Assembly: GCA_016702605.1 (NCBI GenBank)
Contig: JADJDQ010000001.1
Coordinates: forward strand, 496,001 to 560,000
Length of the DNA: 64,000 bases
From: Candidatus Intricatilinea gracilis
GTDB lineage: Bacteria > Pseudomonadota > Gammaproteobacteria > Burkholderiales > Burkholderiaceae_C
Direction of reading: 5' to 3'
Positions 37,621 to 45,692 of this stretch are shown one piece after another (within the stretch, counting starts at the first letter, position 1; the number at the start of each line of letters is the position of its first letter). Both the position numbers and the translations under genes were made by a program. Below the pieces are notes generated by a model that saw nothing but the letters and a program-made list of their open reading frames with translations, ran no database searches and was not told the origin of the DNA.

Positions 37621-37704
37621 CAGGTGGTCTCCGACGCTGGATGATAGATACCAAAAAGATATACCTCGACAAGCACCACGTCAAGGCGCCTGCGACGCCA
37701 GCCG

Positions 37705-38772
37705 TCAGGCAGCGGCCGGGCGCCCCTCGGTCTGATCGACCTGACCGGCCTGCTCCGCCGCCACCAGTTTTTCAAGGATGCGCCGCGCGTGCGCGCCACC
37801 CGCGTCGATGTTCAGCGTCATCAGCCGGCGGCGCGGCCAGTGCAGCAGGTTGGACTGCTGGCGCTCCAGCATCTCGCGGTCCTCGGCAAAGATGCGGCCC
37901 TGGCCGTCGCGGATCTGCGCGGTGAGCGAGGCGTCGTGCGGCTTGAAGTGCCGCGCCATGCCCCAGAAGTACCAGATCGAGGTCTCGTTCTCGGGCGTGA
38001 TGAAGTCCACCACGGTGGCCGACGCCTTCACCTGCGCCGGTGCGTCGAACCCGCCGTGGCCGGCCAGCGCCACACCCACGTCGATCATCACGTGGCTGGG
38101 CGGCGTAAAGCGGCACACTTGCCAGCGGTCCACCTTGGCGGAGGGGTCCAGGCCGTTCATGCGCATCGCCATCTGCCAGAACGGCGGCGCACCGATGCCG
38201 TTCATGAAGCGCCGGGTGATGACCTGGTCACCCTCGCGCAGCGTCTCACACGGCGTCTCGTCGATCTCGGGCTGGCCGATGCTGGTGGCGTGCACATACG
38301 TCTCGTGCGTCAGGTCCATCAGGTTGTCGACCATGAGCCGGTAGTCGCAGCCGATGTTGTACAGCCCGCCGCCGTAGGCCCACTCGGGGTTGTCGGACCA
38401 GACAAAGTCGGGGATCGCCGCCACGTTGGCCTGGGCCGCATCCCCCGGCCAGACCCAGACAAAGCCGTGCCGCTCCTGCACCGGGTAGCGCCGGATCCCG
38501 GCAAACCGCTCGACCCGCTGGCCCGGCATGGCCACCGTGTGGCCGTTGCAACCCATCACCAGCCCGTGATACCCGCACACCAACTGGCCATCCCGCACGC
38601 TGCCCAGCGACAGCGGCGCGCCCCGGTGCGGGCAGAAGTCCTCCAGCGCCACCACCGCGCCCTGCCCGTCGCGATAGAACACGATGCGCTCGCCGCAGAT
38701 GGTGCGCCCCAGCGGCTTGTCGGCGAACTCGTCGGGCGTGCAGGCGACGTACCAGTGGTTGAGGGGAAACAT
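37705..38772 (-). CDS. vanA: Vanillate O-demethylase oxygenase subunit (Rieske type)
   Basis: A 355-residue Rieske non-heme iron oxygenase that would convert vanillate to protocatechuate plus formaldehyde. The N-terminus FPLNHWYVACTPDEFADKPLGRTICGERIVFYRD is VanA-like. The Rieske cluster ligands are Cys47, His49, Cys66 and His69. The mononuclear iron site follows in the DNLMDLTHETYVH segment. The start at 38772 has CGGAG upstream. No vanB reductase gene is adjacent, so electrons must come from elsewhere. A perfect VanR operator sits 16 bp upstream of the start. Related aromatic methyl ethers are possible substrates. Confidence 0.88.
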   Translation of the reverse strand: MFPLNHWYVACTPDEFADKPLGRTICGERIVFYRDGQGAVVALEDFCPHRGAPLSLGSVRDGQLVCGYHGLVMGCNGHTVAMPGQRVERFAGIRRYPVQERHGFVWVWPGDAAQANVAAIPDFVWSDNPEWAYGGGLYNIGCDYRLMVDNLMDLTHETYVHATSIGQPEIDETPCETLREGDQVITRRFMNGIGAPPFWQMAMRMNGLDPSAKVDRWQVCRFTPPSHVMIDVGVALAGHGGFDAPAQVKASATVVDFITPENETSIWYFWGMARHFKPHDASLTAQIRDGQGRIFAEDREMLERQQSNLLHWPRRRLMTLNIDAGGAHARRILEKLVAAEQAGQVDQTEGRPAAA

Positions 38773-38787
38773 GGGTGACTCCGCTTG

Positions 38788-38799
38788 ATTGGATCCAAT
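38788..38799. promoter_or_regulatory. VanR operator, perfect palindrome
   Basis: ATTGGATCCAAT, an exact 12-bp palindrome identical to the VanR operator described for Caulobacter, lies 16 bp upstream of the vanA start. It is well placed to block transcription of vanA. Confidence 0.85.
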
Positions 38800-38840
38800 T
38801 GTCTGGTCGATGAGTCGAAATCGCAAGTTCTCTGCGCCAC

Positions 38841-38852
38841 ATTGGATCCCAC
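38841..38852. promoter_or_regulatory. Second, imperfect VanR operator-like site
   Basis: ATTGGATCCCAC matches the palindrome at 10 of 12 positions, with its start 53 bp from the start of the first site, about five helical turns. It may assist cooperative binding. Confidence 0.55.
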
Positions 38853-38867
38853 GCGATCACCTGTGCA

Positions 38868-39147
38868 ACATCGTGCTATCCAGACGACGGATCGCAGACC
38901 ACCGCTGTAAGACCCGCGCGTCGCGTGCGAGCGATTTCGTGGCAGCCCACTTGGCAGGGCAGCGCAGACCTCACAGAATCCATCACAGCGCGCCGCTTTC
39001 GACGGGAAGTCAATGCTGTGTCGGCGCACAGCCAACAACCAGGGAAGATCAAATGCGACAAGAACATTGCGTATCTAAAGCCAGTCCGGTTACGTCCACG
39101 GTCGCCGTGATGAGCGGCGTCAGCGTTCGATAGATGACGCGTTGAGC
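38868..39147 (+). repeat. Dispersed repeat R1, copy A (about 280 bp)
   Basis: Aligns along its length with 52725-53005 (copy B). Shared blocks include GCGAGCGATTTC, ACAGAATCC, ACAGCGCGCC, CAACAACCAGGGAA-like sequence and GGCGTCAGCGTTCGATA. Both copies end in GCGTTGAGC or GCGTTGGGC. By eye the identity is high, with small indels. It ends 29 bp before the nuclease-like gene. Together with the VanR sites it accounts for the gene-free stretch 38773-39176. Confidence 0.85.
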
Positions 39148-39176
39148 GTCACAGTTTTCAGTGGAGGAAACGTCTG

Positions 39177-39959
39177 ATGACTACACCGAAAGAGGTTGTC
39201 GATCTTGTAAAGGGAAGCGGCAACAATTTCCACGCAAAGGTAGCGCGTTGGTTCCAAAGCGATGGTTGGCACACAACCATCAGCCCCTACTACATGGATC
39301 AAACCCAGAACAAGGCCCGGGAGATTGACCTCATAGCTGAGAAGTCTTGGCCAATAGAAAACATCTTTGGGCATTGGCAAGGTGATGTCGTCGTTCGACT
39401 TTTCATTGAATGCAAATATGTCCCGTCATATTCAGTATTTTGGTTCACTGACAAGCATCAGGGCGAAGCGCATAAACTCGTTTGCTCCTCAGGCATATTT
39501 CCTGATAGCAACCAATACACCAACAAGCATCATTACTTAGTGCACAGCCCAAAGGTAGCTAAGCTATTCGCGTCGAATGTGCAAAAGGGCCAGGAGCTTG
39601 AACCATTTTATAAAGCGCTGAATCAAGCACTGAACGCCCTTGTTTCCATGCGCTACAAACCATCGTTGTTGCCGCAGGTTCAGAAAAGCCGAGGCGCCGT
39701 GGTCGCGCTTGACTTTCCAGTGGTCGTCTGCAGTTCATTCGAACGTCTTTGGGGCGTTGATTTCTTTGCGGAGGCAGAACCCCAACAACTAACCGAGAAC
39801 TTCCAACTTGAGGTTCGTTATGCATACGCCGACGCAAATGGAACCAGTAGAGATGACTACTTTCTCCTCGACTTCGTCGAATTCAACCAACTATCCGCGT
39901 TCGCCGAAGCCATCGCAGAAGATGCAAAAGTCGCTGCGTACATGTCATCCGAAAGCTGA
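39177..39959 (+). CDS. Putative PD-(D/E)XK nuclease-like protein
   Basis: A 260-residue cytosolic protein, visibly AT-richer than its surroundings. The N-terminal 90 residues read like a restriction-endonuclease/Mrr-type core: helix GNNFHAKVARWFQSDGWH, then REIDLIAEK with Asp51, and RLFIECKYV with Glu78-x-Lys80. That gives the D...ExK pattern. The rest (about 100-260) is unfamiliar. No methyltransferase or specificity partner adjoins it. It starts just after repeat R1 copy A and lies in a cluster with a membrane protein, an orphan antitoxin and the SEFIR protein. Defence nuclease is the best guess; activity is unproven. Confidence 0.65.
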   Translation: MTTPKEVVDLVKGSGNNFHAKVARWFQSDGWHTTISPYYMDQTQNKAREIDLIAEKSWPIENIFGHWQGDVVVRLFIECKYVPSYSVFWFTDKHQGEAHKLVCSSGIFPDSNQYTNKHHYLVHSPKVAKLFASNVQKGQELEPFYKALNQALNALVSMRYKPSLLPQVQKSRGAVVALDFPVVVCSSFERLWGVDFFAEAEPQQLTENFQLEVRYAYADANGTSRDDYFLLDFVEFNQLSAFAEAIAEDAKVAAYMSSES

Positions 39960-39994
39960 GGCGCATCTATCGCGATGCCATACCGGCGGTTCAA

Positions 39995-40027
39995 GAGGGA
40001 CGTCGCTGCTTCGAAGCGCCGTCCCTC
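39995..40027. other. 33-bp imperfect palindrome
   Basis: GAGGGACG and CGTCCCTC pair around a core containing the perfect palindrome GCTTCGAAGC. Outer GGTT/AACC bases can extend the stem with a three-base bulge. It follows the nuclease-like gene by 35 bp. It could be a terminator without a T-run or a recombination/regulatory hairpin. Confidence 0.5.
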
Positions 40028-40061
40028 AACCTATTCGTTGAGACCCAGGAATACGCAGTTC

Positions 40062-40463
40062 ATGCAATCCACACTCCGCCTCGCCCTGCAGTTCGCCGCC
40101 GCCGCAGCGGCACTGGTTTTCGCCGTCGACGTATTGCTGTCACTCGTTTTCCAACCACCGCCGGTGCCGGAATACCGCGCCGCTTTTCTTCTCATTCATG
40201 GCATCTTTCATGCTGCCGTTCTCATCCTTTCCGCTATCGGCGCAAGTGTTGGCTATGCACTAATTCGTGGGCGTCTACCATCCACACGCCTGAACATCGG
40301 CTTGGCGCTCGTCTATGGTTTCTTCACTCTTCTGGCGGGGCCGGGCTCATTCATATTGGGCGGCAGGGTCGGTGCAGTAGCATGGTTGCTCATGGGTTCA
40401 ATGGCTTTCACATTGGGCGTAGCCTTGTTGAGAAAACCTTGGCGTCGGACCTCTTCCATTTAG
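40062..40463 (+). CDS. Small four-helix membrane protein, unknown
   Basis: A 133-residue predicted inner-membrane protein with four hydrophobic segments: LQFAAAAAALVFAVDVLLSLVF, AAFLLIHGIFHAAVLILSAIGASVGYALI, LNIGLALVYGFFTLLAGPGSFILGG and AWLLMGSMAFTLGVALL. It ends in the basic tail RKPWRR. I recognise no family. It lies between the nuclease-like gene and the orphan antitoxin. The frame is open upstream to 39975, but the hydrophobic N-terminus supports this start. Confidence 0.55.
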   Translation: MQSTLRLALQFAAAAAALVFAVDVLLSLVFQPPPVPEYRAAFLLIHGIFHAAVLILSAIGASVGYALIRGRLPSTRLNIGLALVYGFFTLLAGPGSFILGGRVGAVAWLLMGSMAFTLGVALLRKPWRRTSSI

Positions 40464-40559
40464 AAGCGTAATAGGGGTCTTGCCTTTTGCCAAACTCACC
40501 ACCAATCGGCGGCTTTGCATCGCGCACGCCATGCGTCAAGGAACTGAAGGAGTAGCGCC

Positions 40560-40904
40560 GTGAACTCGAAAACCGACGAAAAGATGGGACTGGCGCCCTA
40601 CGACAGCGCCGACTACCTGTACGACGAACAAGATTTCACTGCCTACCTTCAAGCCGTGATGGCCGAGGACTCCGAAGACCCGGCCTATCTGGCCCGCGCG
40701 CTGGTCGTGGTCGCTCGCGCCCGCAGCATGAGTCAACTCGCCCGGGATACCGGCCTCACCCGCGAAGGTGTACGCAAGGCGCTCGCTCCCGGCGGAAACC
40801 CGAGTTACGCGACAGTGGCCAAGGTGGCGAAGGCGCTGGGGTTTCGATTGACATTGGCGCCGGTGGGCGAGGTCTTGGGCAAGAGCCAGGACATTACCCC
40901 GTGA
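40560..40904 (+). CDS. HigA-like addiction-module antidote protein, orphan
   Basis: A 114-residue protein of the addiction-module antidote family. The N-terminus MGLAPYDSADYLYDEQDFTAYLQAVMAED is the family's toxin-contacting segment. A compact helix-turn-helix follows (SMSQLARDTGLTREGVRKALAPGGNPSYATVAKVAKALGF). The GTG start has AAGGAG about ten bases upstream. These antitoxins normally follow a RelE/HigB-type toxin gene. The 96 bp upstream contain no such gene, so it appears orphaned or the toxin was lost. Confidence 0.8.
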   Translation: MNSKTDEKMGLAPYDSADYLYDEQDFTAYLQAVMAEDSEDPAYLARALVVVARARSMSQLARDTGLTREGVRKALAPGGNPSYATVAKVAKALGFRLTLAPVGEVLGKSQDITP

Positions 40905-41036
40905 GGCCTGCAATAGCCACGGACATCTCCTTTCGAGGAGTGCATCGATGAGATTTCGCAACCTCATCGTCTCACCTCGGAACGGGGTTGTCCCTTTCAT
41001 TCGATAGACAGCACAAATACGGTTCTCATTCATCAC

Positions 41037-41939
41037 ATGCGCGCTTTCATTTCCTATTCACACGACTCACCCGAGCATATTGAATGGGTGACCCAACTAG
41101 CAGGCGCGCTTAAGGCAACAGGGCTGGAGATTCGACTTGATAAATGGCATCTTGCATATGGCCAAGATATCAATCGCTTCATGGAGAATGAAATATTGGA
41201 ATCGGATCTAATTTTTGTCATTTGTACGCCGACATACGTCAACAAATCAAACACGAGGCGCGGCGGCGTTGGCTATGAGTCCATTATTCTTTCCAATAAA
41301 TTACTACAAGATCAGGACTCGAGAAAGTTTGTTCCAATTCTACGATCTGCGACCCTCAACACTCAGGCCTTGCCGATTTTTCTGGGGAATCGGCTTTACG
41401 TCGATATGTCCGTGGGCGACGGATATCAAACGGACTTCAATCGATTGATTATGCAAGTGTCAACACAAGTTAGATTGAGCAAAGGAACAACCGAAAGACA
41501 GCAAAATGAACCAGATCGACAGATAATCCAAGTCGAAGGACCCTTTTGCGTTCCAAAAATTGACGACTCGATAGATTTGGTGAAAGAGATGTTTGGCATC
41601 GACAACCCAAACCTAATCAATTTCGACATGAACGATATCCGCACTCTATTTGGCAATGAACAGTTTTGCTACGCAACTGCAACAACCAAAGAATCGACGC
41701 CCAACTATGCCCGATTGGCCAATCATGCGGTAATTCAAGCTCAACCAGTGCAAGCCAACCCGGACGCGAAGTATCATTCTATCGCCGTCTCGATCTCAGG
41801 ATCTAAGAATAAGATGAGACTTGCTGATATTCGAACCGCAATGACCTGTATTCGCAAACTTGCAGCAAATGACGCTCAAGTAATATTCTCGGCAAGCTAC
41901 CGGCACAGCGGAGCACAAATACTGGTAGCGTATGCATAG
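41037..41939 (+). CDS. SEFIR (TIR-like) domain fused to an FtsZ C-terminal-like domain
   Basis: A 300-residue, AT-rich gene. Residues 1-140 are a SEFIR domain: MRAFISYSHDSPEHIEWV, DKWHLAYGQDINRFME, VICTPTYVNK, GGVGYE (Glu81), FVPILR and FLGNRLYVD. Residues 141-172 are a linker. Residues 173-300 read as the second half of FtsZ: end of helix H7, the T7 synergy loop NLINFDMNDIRTLF with NxDxxD (Asn195, Asp197, Asp200), ARLANHAVIQAQP, then the C-terminal sheet VSISGSKNKMRLADIRTAM, CIRKLAANDAQVIF and QILVAYA. The FtsZ GTP-binding half (GGGTGTG) is absent. SEFIR/TIR domains act in immune signalling and often cleave NAD. The FtsZ part suggests it binds or monitors the division polymer. It has no Shine-Dalgarno of note. 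Confidence 0.8.
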   Translation: MRAFISYSHDSPEHIEWVTQLAGALKATGLEIRLDKWHLAYGQDINRFMENEILESDLIFVICTPTYVNKSNTRRGGVGYESIILSNKLLQDQDSRKFVPILRSATLNTQALPIFLGNRLYVDMSVGDGYQTDFNRLIMQVSTQVRLSKGTTERQQNEPDRQIIQVEGPFCVPKIDDSIDLVKEMFGIDNPNLINFDMNDIRTLFGNEQFCYATATTKESTPNYARLANHAVIQAQPVQANPDAKYHSIAVSISGSKNKMRLADIRTAMTCIRKLAANDAQVIFSASYRHSGAQILVAYA

Positions 41940-42029
41940 CAGTGTTAACCCACTCACTTGAGCGGACCTGAACCTTGAACCATGTATTGAACATGGCCTG
42001 CCGGGTAGTTTGTACTCGCCCCCTGCCCC

Positions 42030-42395
42030 TCACTGCTCCTTGCCACCCACCACCTTGCAATTGGCAGCAATGGCCTTGTTGACCGTGGTGATCGAGTTGT
42101 CGGTGACCGTGTAGGGCACCTCCTTGCCGGTGGCCTTGAAGAGTTTGGCCATGGCCTCGGCCACGCAGAGCTGCTTCGCCGCGGCGGCGGTCTGGGTGTC
42201 CTGGCCGATGTAGGTGTTGGACACCACGTCGGCCTGGGCGACGCCGGCATCGGGCTCGCCACTTTTGCCGACCACCGACCGGTAAGTGTCCTTGGATACC
42301 TTGGCTGCGTCGCCGGCAACGCCCGGCAGGTCGATGCTGACGCAGCCGGCGAACACGGGCATGGCGACTAGTAGTAGCAGGTGGACTGGTTTTAT
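42030..42395 (-). pseudogene. Lipoprotein-like gene, left copy, start codon lost
   Basis: Homologous codon for codon to the lipoprotein gene at 55803-57420. There the start is ATG followed by KPVHLLLLVALPVFAGC (signal peptide with lipobox). Here the same position (42393-42395) reads ATA, leaving ATG at 42362 as the first start. That would delete most of the signal peptide. The rest (SIDLPGVAGDAAKVSKDTYRSVVG ... VPYTVTDNSITTVNKAIAANCKVV) is open to a stop at 42030. The family is unknown. Probably not exported in this form. Confidence 0.65.
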
Positions 42396-42464
42396 GTGGG
42401 CTCCTGCGCGAGATTATTTGTAGGGGTCGAGTGGGATTCGATGGGCGCCGCGGGCTGCCGCGAC

Positions 42465-42752
42465 TCACCGAGGCGCCTCGGTGCGGGGCCAGATGAAATG
42501 GGCGTCGCCGCTGTAGTCGCTGGCCTGCCAGTCACTCACCGACCAGAAGATGCGGGTGCGGTCGGCCGGCAGCGCGACGCCGGGGCCGCTGGTGTGCAGG
42601 GGCACGCCGGCCAGGTCGAACCAGCTGTTGTGGCTGCGGATGCCATTGCGCCCGCGCAACTGCACCGCCGTGGCCGCCAGTTCGCTGTCGCGTGCGTCGA
42701 TGGCCACGGCGTCAGCGTCACTGGCGGGTGGGGTGGTGCAGGCGTCGGCCTA
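42465..42752 (-). pseudogene. 3' remnant of the alpha/beta hydrolase-beta-helix gene
   Basis: About 95 codons, beginning just after an in-frame TAG near 42752. They match the C-terminal beta-helix part of the intact protein at 57497-59065: VAIDARDSEL-ATAVQLRGR, NSWFDLAGV, TRIFWSVSDWQASDY and GDAHFIWPRT. There is no catalytic domain and no credible start, so it is a truncated duplicate. Confidence 0.85.
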
Positions 42753-42796
42753 AGTGGCAAAGTCCAGGGCGTTGGACGCCGCCTCGGCGCATCAAC

Positions 42797-43687
42797 TCAG
42801 GCAGCAACCCGCGCCGCCTCCCCATGCATCCAAGCCAGAAAGGCCTCCACCGGCGGGCGCTGCGCATGGCGCGCCGGGTAGACCAGGAAGTGCGCCTTCA
42901 CCACCACCGCCTTGTCCAGCCCGAACACCGGTTGCAGCCGGCCGTCGGCGATGTGGCCGGCCGCCATGGTGGCGCTTTCGAGCGCCACGCCCAGGCCCTG
43001 GGTGGCGGCGTCGAGCGACATGTGGGCGCGGTCGAAACGCAGGCTGTAGCGCTCGGGCGCACGCAGGTTCGACCAGGTGCGTAGCCAGTCCGACCACTGC
43101 ACCACGCTGACGTTGCTCTGGATGAGCGGCACCTCCAGCAGCTGATCGATGCGGCGCAGCCGGCGCTCGCGCACGAAGGCGGGGCTGGCCAGGGGCAGGA
43201 TGCGCTCCTCGAAGATGGGTTCCACCACCAGATCGCCCCAGCGCGGCACGCCGTAGCGGATGTCCAGGTCGGCCTGGCCCAGGCCGAAGTCGCTGTGGAC
43301 GTGTGCGGCCGAGAGATTGAGCGAGATCTCCGGGCAGGCCTGGGCAAAGGCGCGGATGCGCGGCATGAGCCACAGGCTGGCCAGGGTGGGCGAGCAGTGC
43401 ACGTACAGGCTGTTGCTCATGCCCTGGCGCAGGTCGTCGGTGGCCGTGCCGATGGCGGCCAGGGCGCCGCCGATGCGGGCCAGGTATTGCTCGCCCGCGG
43501 TGCTGAGCCGCACGCCGTGGGCGCTGCGCTCGAACAGGCGCACGGCCAGGTGCGCCTCCAGCCGCGCCACCTGGTGGCTCACGGCCGAGGCGGTGAGGTG
43601 CAGTTCGGCGGCGGCGAGCGCAAAGCTGCGCCGGCGCGCCACGGCCTCGAAGGCCAGCAGGTTGGGGAGAGGCGGCAGACCGGCCAT
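42797..43687 (-). CDS. LysR-family transcriptional regulator (GcvA-like)
   Basis: A 296-residue LysR regulator. The N-terminal winged helix is LPPLPNLLAFEAVARRRSFALAAAELHLTASAVSHQVARLEAHLAVRLFERSAHGVRLSTAGEQYL. The substrate-binding domain from about residue 90 contains SLWLMPRIRAFAQACPEI and DIRYGVPRWGDL, as in GcvA-type members. It is divergent from the SDR-TRAP-transketolase genes across 152 bp, the usual layout for a local activator of that operon. Confidence 0.9.
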   Translation of the reverse strand: MAGLPPLPNLLAFEAVARRRSFALAAAELHLTASAVSHQVARLEAHLAVRLFERSAHGVRLSTAGEQYLARIGGALAAIGTATDDLRQGMSNSLYVHCSPTLASLWLMPRIRAFAQACPEISLNLSAAHVHSDFGLGQADLDIRYGVPRWGDLVVEPIFEERILPLASPAFVRERRLRRIDQLLEVPLIQSNVSVVQWSDWLRTWSNLRAPERYSLRFDRAHMSLDAATQGLGVALESATMAAGHIADGRLQPVFGLDKAVVVKAHFLVYPARHAQRPPVEAFLAWMHGEAARVAA

Positions 43688-43839
43688 GGTGGCAACCCTG
43701 TCGTTGCATGACGGATCGTCATCTTAGTGTGATGAGACTTCGCTTGTCGTCATGCAAGCACGATTTCATGATGCGTTCCGTGTCGCCGCACCCCTGAGCT
43801 GCGGCCCCTGCCTCACCCCCCACGAAGGAGACGAACCTC

Positions 43840-44589
43840 ATGCTGCTCGACAACAAGATCGCCGTGATCACCGGCGGTGCCGGCCTGAACGGCCTGGGCT
43901 TTGCCACCGCCCGCATGATGGCGGCGCAAGGCGCCAAGGTCGTGATCCTCGACTTGGCGCGTGCCGAGCCGGCAAACGCCGCCGCCAGCCTGGGCGCAGG
44001 GCATCTGGGTCTGGTCGCCGATGTGACCGACAAGGCCTCGTGCGACGCCGCCGCTGCCGCGGTGCTGAAGGCCTACGGCCGCATCGACATCCTGGTCAAC
44101 AACGCCGGCATCACCCAGCCGGTGAAGACGCTGGACATCACCGGCGCCGACTACGACCGCATCCTGGACGTGAGCCTGCGCGGCACGCTCTACATGTCGC
44201 AGGCCGTCATCCCGGCGATGCGGGTGCAAAAGAGCGGCGCCATCTGCTGCGTCTCCAGCGTGTCGGCGCAGCGCGGCGGCGGCATCCTGGGTGGCCCGCA
44301 TTACTCGGCGGCCAAGGCCGGCGTGCTCGGCCTGGCCAAGGCCATGGCGCGCGAGTTCGGCATCGACGGCATCCGCGTCAACTGCGTGACGCCGGGCCTG
44401 ATCGCCACCGACATCAACAAGGGCCTGATCCCCGACGACAAGATGAAGGGGATCCTCGAAGGCATCCCCCTCAACCGCATCGGTGAACCCAACGACGTGG
44501 CCGGCTGCCTGGTCTTTCTGGCCAGCGACCTGGCCAAGTACCTCACCGGCGTGACGCTCGACGTCAACGGCGGCATGTTGATCCACTGA
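43840..44589 (+). CDS. SDR-family oxidoreductase (FabG-like)
   Basis: A 249-residue classical short-chain dehydrogenase. The cofactor motif is ITGGAGLNGLGFATARMM, with ILDLAR after beta-2, suggesting NAD rather than NADP. NNAGIT and the catalytic Ser in CCVSSVSAQRGGG are present, as are Tyr/Lys in HYSAAKAGVLGLAKAMA. The end shows YLTGVTLDVNGGML. First gene of the presumed operon with the TRAP transporter and transketolases, so it probably oxidises the imported sugar or polyol-like compound. Exact substrate unknown. Confidence 0.9.
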   Translation: MLLDNKIAVITGGAGLNGLGFATARMMAAQGAKVVILDLARAEPANAAASLGAGHLGLVADVTDKASCDAAAAAVLKAYGRIDILVNNAGITQPVKTLDITGADYDRILDVSLRGTLYMSQAVIPAMRVQKSGAICCVSSVSAQRGGGILGGPHYSAAKAGVLGLAKAMAREFGIDGIRVNCVTPGLIATDINKGLIPDDKMKGILEGIPLNRIGEPNDVAGCLVFLASDLAKYLTGVTLDVNGGMLIH

Positions 44590-44665
44590 TCGACGGCCCC
44601 CTTTCGACCTGCCGCCAAGCCCCGCCCCTCCTCACCCCACCAAGAAGACCCCTGGAGACAACACC

Positions 44666-45655
44666 ATGCAACGCACCACCTTCACCCGCACCCTGATCGC
44701 CCTGGCTGCCGCCGCACTGCTGCCCATTGCCGCCCAGGCGCAGACCGTCAAGCTCTCGCTCGGCCACGGCGCCGCGCCGGGCAACCCGCGCCACGAGGCC
44801 TCGCTGAAGTTCGCCGAGGTGGTGAAGGCCAAGTCGGGTGGGCGCATCGAGGTGCAGGTCTCCCCCTCCGCCCAGCTGGGCGACGACGCGGCGATGGTGA
44901 CGCAGCTGCGCACCGGCGCGCTGGACCTGTCGGCCAACTCGCAGGGTGCGGTGGCCGCGGTGGTGCCGGAGTACGCCGCCTTCGGCATGCCCTTCCTGTT
45001 CGCCAACCTGCCGCAGGCCTGGAAGGTGCTGGATGGCCCGCTGGGCCAGGAGCTGGCGGCCAAGTCGGCCGACAAGGGCCTGGTGGTGCTGGGCTACTGG
45101 GACAACGGCGTGCGCCACATGTCCAACAGCAAGAAGGCGATCAACAAGCCCGAGGACATGAAGGGCATGAAGATGCGCACCCCGCCCGATGCGGTGACGG
45201 TGGACATCATGAAGAGCCTGGGCGCCGAGGCGCAGCAGATCAAGTTCGCCGAGCTCTACGTGGCGCTGCAGCAGGGCGTGGTCGACGGGCAGGAGAACCC
45301 GCTGATGAACATCCACGCCAGCAAGCTCTACGAGGTCAACAAGTTCATCTCGCTGACCGGCCACAAGTACGAGATGACGCCCTTCCTGATGAGCAAGCGC
45401 AGCTGGGACAAGCTGAGCGACGCCGACAAGAAGGCCCTGCAGGACGCCGCCGCTGAAGCCACCGCGCTGCAGCGCAAGCTGTCGCAGGAGGCCGACGACA
45501 AGCTCATGGCCGACCTGAAGGCCAAGGGCGTGCAGATCAACACCGCCGACAAGGCCGCCTTCGAGAAGGCCACCTCCGCGGTGGACGACAAGTGGATGGC
45601 CAGCCCCATCGGCGACTACGTCAAGAAGGTCGTGACCGCCGCACGCGCCAGGTAA
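44666..45655 (+). CDS. TRAP transporter substrate-binding protein (DctP family)
   Basis: A 329-residue periplasmic solute-binding protein. The signal peptide ends PIAAQA. The mature protein starts QTVKLSLGHGAAPGNPRHEASLKFAEVV. The conserved Arg-containing region is GMKMRTPPDAVTVDIMKSLGAEAQQIKFAELYVALQQGVVDGQENPL, typical of DctP. A GGAGA site precedes the start. It works with the DctQ and DctM proteins encoded next. The ligand is probably a carboxylated sugar derivative, but this is a guess. Confidence 0.93.
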   Translation: MQRTTFTRTLIALAAAALLPIAAQAQTVKLSLGHGAAPGNPRHEASLKFAEVVKAKSGGRIEVQVSPSAQLGDDAAMVTQLRTGALDLSANSQGAVAAVVPEYAAFGMPFLFANLPQAWKVLDGPLGQELAAKSADKGLVVLGYWDNGVRHMSNSKKAINKPEDMKGMKMRTPPDAVTVDIMKSLGAEAQQIKFAELYVALQQGVVDGQENPLMNIHASKLYEVNKFISLTGHKYEMTPFLMSKRSWDKLSDADKKALQDAAAEATALQRKLSQEADDKLMADLKAKGVQINTADKAAFEKATSAVDDKWMASPIGDYVKKVVTAARAR

Positions 45656-45692
45656 GCCCGCGCGGCACCGCCCCACCCCAGGCCCGACCCCC

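Larger units (their letters stand above)
41972..42752. repeat. Large direct-repeat block, left copy
   Basis: This block of about 780 bp aligns in the same orientation with 55743-57773 once the IS3 element there is removed. It contains the lipoprotein-like gene, its downstream sequence, and the last 95 or so codons of the hydrolase/beta-helix gene. It is cut off at about 42752 on the island side, whereas the right copy continues into the full hydrolase gene. Confidence 0.85.

Noticed and set aside
38789..39133. A 114-codon frame through repeat R1 copy A, with some similarity to a frame in copy B
   Set aside because: The frames differ by indels between copies and have no recognisable domain; the similarity follows from the nucleotide repeat rather than from a conserved protein.
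40464..40559. A HigB/RelE toxin gene upstream of the orphan antitoxin
   Set aside because: The 96-bp gap is too short for the toxin and its translations do not resemble a toxin C-terminus.
38868..41939. Integron cassette array (attC sites) around the nuclease and SEFIR genes
   Set aside because: R1 ends in GTTRRGC-like heptamers, but no RYYYAAC partner at proper distance, no attC-type fold between genes and no integrase gene were found. The palindrome at 39995-40027 has the opposite GGTT/AACC polarity.
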